Part shown: piece by piece, positions 34,413-42,618 of the stretch
Numbering within the stretch: the stretch's first letter is position 1
Layout: every line of letters starts with the position of its first letter
The notes under the pieces: generated by a model
Databases searched by the model: none
The model's input: only the letters and a program-made list of their open reading frames with translations
Told to the model about the DNA's origin: nothing
Source of the DNA: Nocardia fusca NBRC 14340
GTDB taxonomy: Bacteria; Actinomycetota; Actinomycetes; Mycobacteriales; Mycobacteriaceae
DNA: 64,000 nt
Direction: 5' to 3'
Assembly (NCBI RefSeq): GCF_001618425.1
Contig: NZ_BDCU01000022.1
Coordinates: 62,001-126,000, forward strand
Position numbers and translations under genes: made by a program

Positions 34413-35436
34413 TGAACCAAACCTCTCGGACTGGCTTTCCGCTCAGACGTGGCCCGACTGCAAGGCAATGATCGTCGCACATCAAGGCGACAGCTACATT
34501 CACCCCTACGGTTTCGCAGTATTCCGGACTGCAGTTGACCTCTTTCAAGGTTGGCAAATTCGAGTCCATATTTGGCTCAAGCGAGAACTTCACCTGCCAT
34601 GCGATATCAGGGAATCGCTTATACATAGCCACGGATGGGACCTCCACTCTTCTGTAGTCGTCGGTTCGCTCAGTGAGGTAACTTTCGACGTCTCATTCGA
34701 AGCTTCTTCCAGCTTACAGATATTCGAGGTTAAGAGTAGTTACGGCGTCGGCGAGAGCACGTTGAGCGCGACTGGAGAAAGGATAGACGTAAAAGCTACC
34801 TCTCACCTCGAACGACATAGGAGCGATCCAGTTTACCGAATTCCCGCCACACAATTCCACTCAACTGTGCGCCATTCAAGAGAACTAGCCGTCTCAGTTG
34901 TCGCGACCCAATTGAATTCAGGAGCACCGTCCTACGTAGTGGCGCCAACTGGACGTGAAATTATTCAGAATCGACGCATCGAAATAACTGATGCCGACTC
35001 GATCATACGCACCGCGGATTCGAGATATAGACTAGAAACCGGTAATTCTGATACCTGGGCCTCGTTCATCTTCATTCAGCGAGCGGATGAATCTGTCCTT
35101 ATGCTTAAAACTATTCGAAATCCTCGGCTCTGGATGCCCGTGGGCGGTCGGAATGATCCCGAAGACATTGATCCTGCCGACACCGCCCTGCGCGAGCTGA
35201 CTGAAGAGGTTTCAGTACGAGCATCAGCAAAGTCCCTGGAGCACCTAGAAGTGACCAATCGTGATGTCGGCACTGGCAATATCCACTTCTGGCGCCTGAA
35301 GGTGGAGAATATAGAGAGTCTTACTATTCCAAGAGATGAAATAGCGGATGCTCAGTGGTTCTCCCTAAATGAGTTGGACCGAATTGAATTGTTCCCGGCT
35401 ACTCGACGGGCACTGTTGAAACTTCGGCATAACTAG
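34402..35436 (+). CDS. Cupin-NUDIX two-domain protein with probable ATT start
   Basis: The C-terminal domain (about 205-340) is NUDIX: WMPVGGRNDPE then ALRELTEEVSV, with two extra residues in the box and S for the final glycine. The N-terminal domain contains IHSHGWDLHSSVVVGS, a cupin/cysteine-dioxygenase-like metal pattern. The first ATG (34468) lacks a ribosome site and cuts into coding-like sequence. In-frame ATT at 34402 has AAGGAG eight bases upstream and overlaps the previous gene by 11 bases, so I chose it. GC is low, like the upstream partner. The role is unknown. Confidence 0.65.
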   Translation: MTTNEPNLSDWLSAQTWPDCKAMIVAHQGDSYIHPYGFAVFRTAVDLFQGWQIRVHIWLKRELHLPCDIRESLIHSHGWDLHSSVVVGSLSEVTFDVSFEASSSLQIFEVKSSYGVGESTLSATGERIDVKATSHLERHRSDPVYRIPATQFHSTVRHSRELAVSVVATQLNSGAPSYVVAPTGREIIQNRRIEITDADSIIRTADSRYRLETGNSDTWASFIFIQRADESVLMLKTIRNPRLWMPVGGRNDPEDIDPADTALRELTEEVSVRASAKSLEHLEVTNRDVGTGNIHFWRLKVENIESLTIPRDEIADAQWFSLNELDRIELFPATRRALLKLRHN

Positions 35437-35712
35437 AGATCTTCTTGACACGAATCCTGCGCCTTGACGGGACACTAAACACCTAACCACGTCTGGGTAA
35501 GCACCAAAAATTGAACGAAACCCGATGCAACTGACCCAATCAATTATCACGCAGAACGGAGTATCCGATGAATTTCTCCGGCTGCACGACCAGTGTCATC
35601 AACATCCACAATCTTCGCGGCCCAGAAGACCGGCGACCACTCCGTTCGGCGGGTCGGCCGAAGGTGCTGGAATCGCCGAAGCACCAAATGACCAATGTCG
35701 CAGGACCGACGA

Positions 35713-36048
35713 TCAAGGATGCGCCGGCTGCCCATCGGCTGGGGTCGCTCCGGACGCCTCCGCGATCCGGTCGATGTCCCCCGCGAGGTTGAAGTCCAGC
35801 TCGGTCAACTTTCGCCCGACATCGTGAGTCGTGATCCGAAACTCGATCCGCTGCCATTTGATCAGCATGTCGGGATGGTGGCTCACCTCGCGTGCCTTTG
35901 CCGCGACATAAACCGCTAGATGCACACATTCGTGGTAAGTGTGCGCGAAGGTTCGGGTGATTTCGTCGCCGTCACGTTCCCAGCCGGGCAGGGTTTCGAG
36001 ACGGGCGGCGATCTGGCTGTCGTCCATCGGGACGGGCAATGCGGTCAT
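35713..36048 (-). CDS. 4a-hydroxytetrahydrobiopterin dehydratase (PCD)
   Basis: The 111-residue protein has the family length and the active-site pattern AREVSHHPDM with paired histidines, plus ITTHDVGRKLTELDFNLA near the end. Pterin-4a-carbinolamine dehydratases dehydrate the 4a-hydroxy cofactor produced by aromatic amino-acid hydroxylases; no hydroxylase is nearby. It overlaps the stop of the XRE/TPR gene upstream by 4 bases, so it is translated from the same mRNA. This is an odd partnership that may reflect chance insertion. Confidence 0.9.
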   Translation of the reverse strand: MTALPVPMDDSQIAARLETLPGWERDGDEITRTFAHTYHECVHLAVYVAAKAREVSHHPDMLIKWQRIEFRITTHDVGRKLTELDFNLAGDIDRIAEASGATPADGQPAHP

Positions 36049-37376
36049 GCTGCGGCCCCTACGAGAGCGCGCAGCTCACGCCCTGCTGAGGTATGGATCC
36101 ATGCTTCGGCATGGCGAGCAACCCCTTTGAGCTCGCTGCGGAGCCTGGCCGATCCGGTAATTCTCACGGCCTCCGCCGCTTCCGCAGCTGCCCAAACGGC
36201 GCGGTCAGGGTCCGGAACCCTGGAGAGCACAGCCGACTGCCGTGCCCGGAACACCGCATTGTCGCGGCGCGCCGACTCCGGCATGGATTCCATGATTTCG
36301 TCCCACAGGGCAGCGGCATCGCTCGCGTCCTGTGCACAGCCGGTGCGTCCGTAACAGGTTGCCCGCTGCACTTCCAGATAGTGCAGAGTACGGCGACAGG
36401 AATTTCCCCACGGATGTGCGTCGTCAATTCGGTCGATGAGAGGAGCAGCCTCATCGAGCAGGCAGTCCGCTCTGGTCCGATCCCCGAGCATGGCGTGGCC
36501 CTGCGCCTCGTACTGAAGCGCCATCACGCGGACCTTCGGCGAAAGCTTCGTCCCGACCGCTAGAGCTGCACGCGCGTAGTCGACGACAGTACGGCCGTCG
36601 TTGTCGTCCAGCGCGAGCATAGCCATATTCGAAAGCGCATAGGAGGTGAGCTGGGGATTGCCGCAGCGGTGCGCGAGAGACAGCGTGGTGCCCCTCCATT
36701 TCGCAGAGGCCGCGCGATTTCCTGCATCCTGGTACAGCCAGCCGAGCAGCGCGGCATACGCGGTACCGATTTCGAGCAGCCCCCGCCGCACCGGCTCGTC
36801 AGCGGTACCGGCGAGCCGGGCAATCAGTTCCGTCTGAGCCTGCACAGTGGGGATGAGACAGAGCGGCCCGAGGTACATGTCCGCGATGTAGTGACCGGAG
36901 AGTTGGGTGCGGAAATAGTCCACGAGTTCGGGGGCCACCCGAGCACTACTCAGCAGGTCCGACACGTCGCTCGGCGGCGACATCATGCCCGGCTTCGGGA
37001 CTTCCACAGCGAGCGCCGGCAGTCCCAGAATGGTGGCCCCAAAGTCACGTCGCCTCACTTCATCGACTTTCTGCGGATCCCGCAAAAGTGTGGTACTTCC
37101 CAGCGAGGATACTTCCACGCCAGCGTTCTCCGGAGCGCGGTCCTGCTCGCGCCGAGCGGCCTCGAAGCGCGCCTGCTGCTCGTCGTCGAGTCTCCTGCGG
37201 GCGGTATCCATGCACTCGGAGTACTTCGCACCCAAGGTGATGTCCGCGCCCTTACGCTCCCATTTGCCGACCGACTCGATCGAACAACCGATCCGGTCGG
37301 CGAACTGAACCTGCGTATCCCGCAAGGCCGTACGCAGCGCGGCGACCTCGAGCCCAGTCCACTTGATAATTGTCAT
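36045..37376 (-). CDS. XRE-type regulator with TPR-like C-terminal region
   Basis: The 443-residue protein starts with an HTH (LRTALRDTQVQFADRIGCSI, then ESVGKWERKG). A long alpha-helical region follows with TPR-like repeats (for example RGLLEIGTAYAALLGWLY, NPQLTSYALSNMAMLALD). Such actinobacterial regulators often sense a ligand or peptide through the repeats. The ATG at 37376 was chosen because the HTH begins there. It is divergent from three small genes (37544-38371), probable targets, and coupled to the pterin dehydratase downstream. Confidence 0.88.
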   Translation of the reverse strand: MTIIKWTGLEVAALRTALRDTQVQFADRIGCSIESVGKWERKGADITLGAKYSECMDTARRRLDDEQQARFEAARREQDRAPENAGVEVSSLGSTTLLRDPQKVDEVRRRDFGATILGLPALAVEVPKPGMMSPPSDVSDLLSSARVAPELVDYFRTQLSGHYIADMYLGPLCLIPTVQAQTELIARLAGTADEPVRRGLLEIGTAYAALLGWLYQDAGNRAASAKWRGTTLSLAHRCGNPQLTSYALSNMAMLALDDNDGRTVVDYARAALAVGTKLSPKVRVMALQYEAQGHAMLGDRTRADCLLDEAAPLIDRIDDAHPWGNSCRRTLHYLEVQRATCYGRTGCAQDASDAAALWDEIMESMPESARRDNAVFRARQSAVLSRVPDPDRAVWAAAEAAEAVRITGSARLRSELKGVARHAEAWIHTSAGRELRALVGAAA

Positions 37377-37543
37377 CTTTCGGCGTTCTCCCCTCCGCTG
37401 CAATACCGCCAGGGTACGGCCTCCGTACGGGTTCAGTGTGTCCTTCTGCCGCAAGAACACAGCAATGCTGGAACCGATCATTACCGCAGTCCGCAGAGGC
37501 GCACGCTCGACTTTCGCCCCGACAGAACCCGGAGCCGACCGCT

Positions 37544-37891
37544 ATGCCCGTTCCTTCAACCGAAACCAGCGTCCGCGAGCCGGCCTGCGTAGACCAGATC
37601 CCTTCCGGTACCGCCCCGGTCGACGACCACCTGCGTCAGGAACTACCGAAACTCCCCACCAGGCGCGCGCACAACCAGTCGATGGCAGCCACCCTCCGAC
37701 TCTGGCACACCCGCAACCGCGACCTCCTCGAGCGCGTCGCCGCCGGCCTCCGCCACCTCGACCACCCGGCAGCCTGCAAAGAGCACCGACCCCATCCGCG
37801 GGCGCACGCCATCCACCTGATGACCGACCACACCAAACACAACTGCCCCCGGTTCCGGCTCGCGGCACAGTACATCGAGGCCCAACAGTGA
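37544..37891 (+). CDS. Small hypothetical protein (115 aa)
   Basis: This basic, soluble protein has regularly spaced tryptophan/leucine/arginine residues (TLRLWHTRNRDLLERVAAGL) that suggest helices, and two cysteines in its second half. No family is recognised. The ATG at 37544 lies 168 bases from the divergent XRE regulator, and two more small genes follow on the same strand, a layout common for XRE-controlled accessory genes in actinomycetes. Confidence 0.55.
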   Translation: MPVPSTETSVREPACVDQIPSGTAPVDDHLRQELPKLPTRRAHNQSMAATLRLWHTRNRDLLERVAAGLRHLDHPAACKEHRPHPRAHAIHLMTDHTKHNCPRFRLAAQYIEAQQ

Positions 37892-37958
37892 CCGCCGGAC
37901 CGAGGGCATACGGCTCGGTCTCGGTACGTCCATATCGAATCGTGGAGGGGCAAGCACT

Positions 37959-38282
37959 GTGACGAAACCGGACCCACCGACACGGGCGGTTGCCCTCCTG
38001 CACAGCACCCACGACCCGGCCACCTATGAAGCACTGACGCGGAAACACCGGCTGAACGTCGTCCACACCGTCCACACGGATACCGCCGCCGTCCTGGCCG
38101 CGCTGATCGCCGTCCGGCACGCCCTGGAGCACGCCGCGGACGCGGTCGTAATCCCCCACCTCGGCGCCCTCGAGCCTCGGACCCCGTGGGGGGTGGTCAC
38201 CCAAGCCGCCGACCTGATCACCGGAAAACAGGAGTATCCCCTGAGGTCGGCAATCACCACACAGCACAGGACCGAACAGTGA
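37959..38282 (+). CDS. Small hypothetical protein (107 aa)
   Basis: The protein has a Rossmann-like beginning (TRAVALLHSTHDPATYEAL) and a pattern of strand and helix (ADAVVIPHLGALEPRTPWGV) that distantly recalls a resolvase-type or nucleotide-binding fold, without catalytic residues I can identify. A GGAGGGG ribosome site lies upstream. Its stop overlaps the start of a 30-codon membrane peptide gene (GTGA). Confidence 0.6.
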   Translation: MTKPDPPTRAVALLHSTHDPATYEALTRKHRLNVVHTVHTDTAAVLAALIAVRHALEHAADAVVIPHLGALEPRTPWGVVTQAADLITGKQEYPLRSAITTQHRTEQ

Positions 38283-38371
38283 TCACCCTCGGATTCGCCA
38301 TCGCAATCGGCCTGCCACTCGCCGTACTGATCCTGGCGGTGACGCTGCCCGAACGCCGAGACAAGCCGTGA
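38279..38371 (+). CDS. Tiny membrane peptide (30 aa)
   Basis: A GTG overlapping the previous stop begins a 30-residue peptide that is almost entirely one membrane helix (ITLGFAIAIGLPLAVLILAV) with a charged tail ERRDKP. Coupled translation and the clean amphiphilic layout support a real gene. The function is unknown. Confidence 0.45.
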   Translation: MITLGFAIAIGLPLAVLILAVTLPERRDKP

Positions 38372-38740
38372 ACCCTCCTCGTTCCGAGAAGGCAGGTCAC
38401 CGGACTTCGCCGGGAAACACAACCGAACCACAGCCGAACGCACCCACAGGTGCACGAACAGTCGCGCTGAGAATACGTGCGAAGCGTCGGCCGCAGCGGC
38501 GACGATATCGCTCGCAGTGCTTACGCCCGCCCCACAGCCCATGGACCGTCCCGTGGGGCGTTTGTGGCGTGAACTCACCGGGGGACAAAGTGGCCACAAC
38601 GATCGGGAGCTGGAAGTTGCTGGTTACCAGAGCTGGGCTGGAATCAGGACCGTCCAGACCTGCCCCGGGCCATTCGGTCCGTACACCACGCGATGGGACG
38701 CAACCGCTATAACGTGACAGGTTTCTGCTAATTTCGTGCT
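38372..38740. other. Non-coding stretch before toxin cassette 1
   Basis: Apart from repeat copy A and a possible -10 (TAATTT, 38729-38734) six bases before the cassette's first GTG, no gene is recognisable in these 369 bases. Confidence 0.5.
38622..38668. repeat. 47-bp direct repeat, copy A
   Basis: It matches 44 of 47 bases of copy B at 41354-41400 in the same orientation. Together they bracket toxin cassette 1 and the helicase remnant. All three differences are silent if the repeat is read on the minus strand, where both copies encode GQVWTVLIPAQLW followed by a stop. Confidence 0.8.
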
Positions 38741-39072
38741 GTGGTCGATGAAGAGGGAAGCCCGAACTCAACCGACTCCATTACGGTCGTGCCTGACGAG
38801 GTCCGGGGAGTCGGACAGTTCGTGGCGGATATCGCCCGAAACTTGCGGGCGGGTCTGGATACGGCCGCCACAGAGGTCGATGCGCTGCTCGCAGATGGGT
38901 GGCGCGGGACGCATCCGACGAGTTCGGTGGCGGTTGGACCGAACTACGCGACGGCGGCATCAAAATCCTCCAGGCTCTGGAGGGGATGGCCGCCGAACTC
39001 GGCGTTCAAGCTGGGAGTTACGAGACCACTGACAACTCCAATTCCCAGCAGTTTCCGAGTCTGAACCTATGA
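38741..39072 (+). pseudogene. WXG100-like protein, cassette 1 (frameshifted)
   Basis: The frame begins ITVVPDEVRGVGQFVADIAR, like the intact homologue at 56779-57111. It is identical in layout up to the LLADGWRG turn (the W-x-G motif of ESX substrates). One G is missing from the run at 38906-38908. Restoring it recovers DEFGGGWTELRDGGIKILQA and the same C-terminus FPSLNL. As written, the protein has a nonsense second half. The next gene overlaps its stop (ATGA). Confidence 0.8.
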
Positions 39073-39365
39073 GTACCGAGTTCACCGTCGACGTGCAACG
39101 CCTCGACGATCTCGTAGCCCGTCTGTCCAACCTGTCCGGCTATCTCACCGAGCAACTCGACCTGATCGACGACAAGGTCGCCACCCTCGACGGAGCTTGG
39201 GAAACCGTCGCTGCCAATGCCTACCGCGACGCTCACCGCCTTTGGTCGACCGGCGCCCGTGAATTCGCCACCGGCCTGGCCGATATCAGCGACGCTGCCC
39301 GCGCCGCGCACACCCGCTACACCACAGCCGCCGAGGTCAATCGGAAGATGTTGCAGGGTGGGTGA
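39069..39365 (+). CDS. WXG100-like partner protein, cassette 1
   Basis: The 98-residue helical hairpin protein carries DGAWETVAANAYRDA in the position of the WXG turn (WET instead of WxG). It has the usual size of ESX type VII secretion partners. It overlaps the upstream WXG100-like gene by 4 bases and is followed after 3 bases by the toxin gene, so the three are co-translated. Its homologue at 57108-57404 is about 90% similar by eye. It probably pairs with the other WXG100 protein or with the helical front of the toxin for export. Confidence 0.85.
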   Translation: MSTEFTVDVQRLDDLVARLSNLSGYLTEQLDLIDDKVATLDGAWETVAANAYRDAHRLWSTGAREFATGLADISDAARAAHTRYTTAAEVNRKMLQGG

Positions 39366-39368
39366 GCC

Positions 39369-40736
39369 ATGACCTGGGTAATCGACTCCGGCATGTACTA
39401 CGCCGCCGCAGACAAATGCCACCTGCTGGCCGGAGACATCAGCCTCGCGCTGGGGCCGCTGCACAGCACACTGGTACACGAATGTGGTGGGATGGCCGGC
39501 GACCACGAGTCATCCGCGGCTTGGACCATCGGCTACGACAAACACGCAGCCGAGATCATCACCCTCGCCGCCACCTTGGCCAACGCCCTGCAACGCTACG
39601 GCGATGTGCTGGCCGCCAACGGATACAACTGGTGGCACTCCAACCGTGCCACCGCCAGCGGCCCTGCGCCCGACCGCCCGACCGCCTCAGAACCCCTCTA
39701 CGACTCCGGGATGGCGCTGCCCACTTCCGCCAAAGGCGACAACGGACCCGGCCTGGACGAAGGCCCGATCACCGGACTTCTCAAAGAGGTCGGCAGGATC
39801 CCGAACGGTGATGTCACCGCACTCGGCAAGGCCAAGGATGCCTGGCAGGCGTTCGCCGATCACGCCACCGTCACCGGCGCAGCCACCCGGATCAAAGGCA
39901 TCAATGCCGCCTTCACCGGCAGCACCGACCCCAACATCACCGAGATCGAGAACAAGCTGGCCACCCTCACCCAGGCCGCCGAACTCCTGGCCCAGGCGTC
40001 CAAGGCCCTGGCCACACCAGTGGGCGAGCACCGGAACGCACTCCAGCAGATGCGCGATGAGATCCAGGCCGCGGTCACCGACGCCGGCAAAGAGATGGCC
40101 GTCGCCATCGGTGTCACCGTCGCCCTCGTCGGAGTCGCAGCCTTCCTCAGCGCCGGACTCGCCGCACCCGCAGCGGCCGGCGGCGGGGTCGCCGTCACCG
40201 CCCAGATCGTCACCACCACCGCCAACGTCATCAAGAACACGGTTACCATCAGCCGTCTGCTGGTCATCTTCGGCTCGGTAGTCGTCGCCGGAACCGCCTC
40301 CGGCGCCTTCACCGCTATCCCCGACATCACCAACAATGCAATCAACGCTACGTTGGCCTCCATCGCGGCGATGACGGTCCACACCGTCGAAGGAGACGAA
40401 GCGGCGGACAGCAGCGAGGACGACGCAGGCACTACCGCTGCCTCTGCACCGGGAAATGCTGCCGAAGTCGAGTCGATCGTCAACTCTCGGACTGTCCCGG
40501 GTAAGACCGAGCCCCATCGACAGATGGGTACCGACGAAGAGATTCGTGACCTCTACCGAGAGCTGACGAAGAATGGCGAAGTAATGGATGTAGGAAAGTA
40601 CCCAGGCGAGGGAATGCGCCTGCCCGATGGAACAGAAATCCGCATGAGAGAGGGGAGTAAATCGGGCGGTGTTACGCTCGATATCAAGTATCCAGGAGCT
40701 CCGGAACCCGTGAAAGTGCATCTGCCGAAGAAATGA
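39369..40736 (+). CDS. WXG100-associated polymorphic toxin, cassette 1
   Basis: The 455-residue protein has a helical front (1-230), two hydrophobic segments (about 237-265 and 295-325), a short linker and a C-terminal domain from about residue 375. The front 345 residues closely match the cassette 2 protein, while the C-terminus is different. It ends LYRELTKNGEVMDVGKYPGE, then LPDGTEIRMREGSKSGGVTL, a pattern seen in small RNase-like toxin domains (family assignment is inference). The ATG at 39369 begins MTWVIDSGMYYAAADKCHLL. The putative immunity gene overlaps its stop. Confidence 0.85.
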   Translation: MTWVIDSGMYYAAADKCHLLAGDISLALGPLHSTLVHECGGMAGDHESSAAWTIGYDKHAAEIITLAATLANALQRYGDVLAANGYNWWHSNRATASGPAPDRPTASEPLYDSGMALPTSAKGDNGPGLDEGPITGLLKEVGRIPNGDVTALGKAKDAWQAFADHATVTGAATRIKGINAAFTGSTDPNITEIENKLATLTQAAELLAQASKALATPVGEHRNALQQMRDEIQAAVTDAGKEMAVAIGVTVALVGVAAFLSAGLAAPAAAGGGVAVTAQIVTTTANVIKNTVTISRLLVIFGSVVVAGTASGAFTAIPDITNNAINATLASIAAMTVHTVEGDEAADSSEDDAGTTAASAPGNAAEVESIVNSRTVPGKTEPHRQMGTDEEIRDLYRELTKNGEVMDVGKYPGEGMRLPDGTEIRMREGSKSGGVTLDIKYPGAPEPVKVHLPKK

Positions 40737-41149
40737 ACGAAAAACTCGAGCACTTCCTGCTGTACGAACTGTCGGACGATTGGGCACCGATCGCAACGTT
40801 CGACGGGATGGTCGCGCGAATCACTCCTGACCACTACTCGCGTGAGAACGTCTTGGGCATACTCCGCGAACTCGCCACCAGAGGATTCATTCGATTCGGC
40901 GCGTTCCCGGGGGGAAATCGGACATGGGAACCCTGGGATGCATCCATAGAGGAGTCCATCCACCGGATTTCATACGGATACAACGACGTTCCGGGTTACT
41001 TGAAAATATCTGACGAGGAGATCGGCTCAAACGAAGTATTCCGGGCAGATCTGCTCGACGCAGGCGAAGAGCGCCTCGCACAACTGGGCAACCCTTATGA
41101 GAAGTACGGGGATCCGTGGAAAAACACGCACCGCCGTATCCACGACTGA
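40733..41149 (+). CDS. Putative immunity protein, cassette 1
   Basis: The 138-residue, acidic, lower-GC protein starts inside the toxin's stop (ATGA), the usual position of an immunity gene. Its N-terminal part resembles a winged helix (ENVLGILRELATRGFIRFGA), and the rest is rich in W, D and Y. No family is recognised with confidence. It shares nothing obvious with the cassette 2 candidate (58833-59354), as expected if each neutralises a different toxin domain. Confidence 0.7.
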   Translation: MNEKLEHFLLYELSDDWAPIATFDGMVARITPDHYSRENVLGILRELATRGFIRFGAFPGGNRTWEPWDASIEESIHRISYGYNDVPGYLKISDEEIGSNEVFRADLLDAGEERLAQLGNPYEKYGDPWKNTHRRIHD

Positions 41150-41165
41150 ACAGGGCTTCGCGAGC

Positions 41166-41330
41166 GCGAAGCCGATGATCACCTACCCGATGAACGCTCG
41201 AGCGAAAGCTCGTGAGCAGCGGTCGGCGGAGTTGATCAGCACGCATCCGGAGCTGTCCGGGGACCGCCGGGCCGTACACCGGCGAGCAGAGTTCGAGTGG
41301 ACGCCAGGGACACCCCGGTCGGCGTAGAGC
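41166..41330 (+). pseudogene. Decayed fragment of the DUF1998 helicase gene
   Basis: The fragment reads MITYPMNARAKAREQRSAEL then ISTHPELSG, clearly parallel to LIIYPMNALANDQEQRLAKL then ISAHPELSG of the intact helicase (about residues 135-170). The DNA similarity runs for about 150 bases, ending near the GEQSS region of the intact gene. No other helicase part is left here. It lies between cassette 1 and repeat copy B, 2.3 kb upstream of the corresponding bases in the intact gene. Confidence 0.85.
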
Positions 41331-41353
41331 ACTGGTGGGGGCCGCGCGGTCCC

Positions 41354-41400
41354 GGTCACCAGAGCTGCGCTGGAATCAGGACTGTCCAGACCTGCCCCGG
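41354..41400. repeat. 47-bp direct repeat, copy B
   Basis: Same-orientation partner of 38622-38668 with three mismatches. It contains the nested dyad CTGGA...TCCAG. Flanking sequence also shows patchy similarity for a further 40 bases on the right. Confidence 0.8.
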
Positions 41401-41673
41401 CGCGAGAGGGATGGCTGTAGCGTCACCGGGGGTTTGTCGGTCGAGAACACAGCCGCCAACCGGCTCAAACCACCCTCGACCGGCTCGACATCGACCACAT
41501 CGGCGGCTCCCAACCCTACCGGCGGCGGCCGTGCCTGCGAACTGTTGTCTATCTTCGCGACCAGCACGGGCACCCCTACCCATTCCACCGCCACCGTGCC
41601 CGGCCGACTCCCCGGCCGGGCACGCTGTACCGACGGCAGCTGCGTCGGCGTGGTCGAGCTCCTGGCCGCACAG
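41401..41673. other. Low-information stretch with no clear gene
   Basis: The open frames on both strands here lack recognisable domains or ribosome sites. Taken with the helicase scrap and repeat copy B beside it, the block looks like recombination debris. Confidence 0.4.
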
Positions 41674-42114
41674 TCACGCCGACCACCACGGCAGGAGCCG
41701 ACGAACCGCCTTCCGTCCCGAGGTGATGTGTGGGGGTTGCGACATCAGGGAATCCTTGCCCCGAATACACCACCCGAACGCCACCCACCGGTCGTCGTCA
41801 TCGGTGAACACATACTCTTCGGCGCCCCCGAGGATGATCGCTTCGACCGCCGCGGCCGCCTGGGACGGCTTGTCCTCGAATTGGATTTCGTAGTCGGCGA
41901 TGGCGCGGACGCACCAGCCCGTTTCGATGCGCACCGCGGCGTCGCCCATATCCACTAGTGTGATGTGTGGATTGGCCCCGCGCACTTCGGCTTCCGTGGA
42001 CGAGGATCCGCTCGAGAGCACCAGGGTGCCGGAATTCGAAAACGTCTGGATGGCGTAACGCTCGGCAATGGCAAACACCTCCGAGCAGAACATCTCCCAT
42101 TCCGTCCCACTCAC
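41674..42114 (-). CDS. Hypothetical protein (146 aa)
   Basis: From the GTG at 42114 (GGAGG five bases upstream) the product is a soluble 146-residue protein: TEWEMFCSEVFAIAERYAIQ, then GAEEYVFTDDDDRWVAFGWC. It is acidic, with strand-rich spacing that suggests an alpha/beta immunity-like or SMI1-like protein, but no family is recognised. It sits next to a small exported protein on the same strand and close to toxin cassette 1, so an orphan immunity role is possible though unproven. Confidence 0.5.
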   Translation of the reverse strand: MSGTEWEMFCSEVFAIAERYAIQTFSNSGTLVLSSGSSSTEAEVRGANPHITLVDMGDAAVRIETGWCVRAIADYEIQFEDKPSQAAAAVEAIILGGAEEYVFTDDDDRWVAFGWCIRGKDSLMSQPPHITSGRKAVRRLLPWWSA

Positions 42115-42156
42115 CCCGGCCTCCCAGCCCACTCGCAATCCTGCCCCGCCTCGACA

Positions 42157-42618
42157 CTACTTACCGCACGGATTCACCACCGTGTCCGAGTACTTCCACG
42201 CCGAGGATTGCGAGGGTACTCCCCCGTACACGCCGCCCCCGCGAGCAGCCGTCCGGTACTCCCCCTCCGCGCAGGTGGTGGCACCTTGAGCAACGAGTTT
42301 GGTCCCCGCGGCGGGTTTGGTGACCTCGTTGTGGCCGCCGGCGACCCGCTTCCAGCTCCCACCCTCCTTGCGCTGGAGTTCGACATCGATGTACAGCGAG
42401 TCGATGGCCGCCGTGCACTTGATACTGCCCTTTCCGACGATGTCGGTCGGTGTGCCCTTGGAATTGTGCGGATTCATGGCCTTCACGGCTTCCACTTGGC
42501 AGGCCGCGTTGCCCGGCCCGGGCGCCGCGTCAGCGGCGGGCAATGCCACACACGTGGTCATCAAGACCGCCAGCACGCCACCCCCGACCGCCCCGATGTT
42601 TCTCGCGTACTTCGTCAT
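42157..42618 (-). CDS. Small exported protein (153 aa)
   Basis: The ATG at 42618 begins a signal peptide (MTKYARNIGAVGGGVLAVLM; cleavage probably at ADA-AP). The mature 115 residues contain four cysteines that could form two disulfides (ACQVEAVKAM, SIKCTAAIDS, TTCAEGEYRT, VVNPCGK) and a strand-rich pattern, as in small secreted actinobacterial beta-sandwich proteins. No function can be assigned. It is upstream of the hypothetical gene at 41674 with 42 bases between, and divergent from the large helicase. Confidence 0.7.
   Translation of the reverse strand: MTKYARNIGAVGGGVLAVLMTTCVALPAADAAPGPGNAACQVEAVKAMNPHNSKGTPTDIVGKGSIKCTAAIDSLYIDVELQRKEGGSWKRVAGGHNEVTKPAAGTKLVAQGATTCAEGEYRTAARGGGVYGGVPSQSSAWKYSDTVVNPCGK

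Noticed and set aside
37959..38282. Resolvase/serine recombinase
   Set aside because: A weak Rossmann-like pattern is present, but there is no catalytic serine motif or DNA-binding tail, and the protein is too short.
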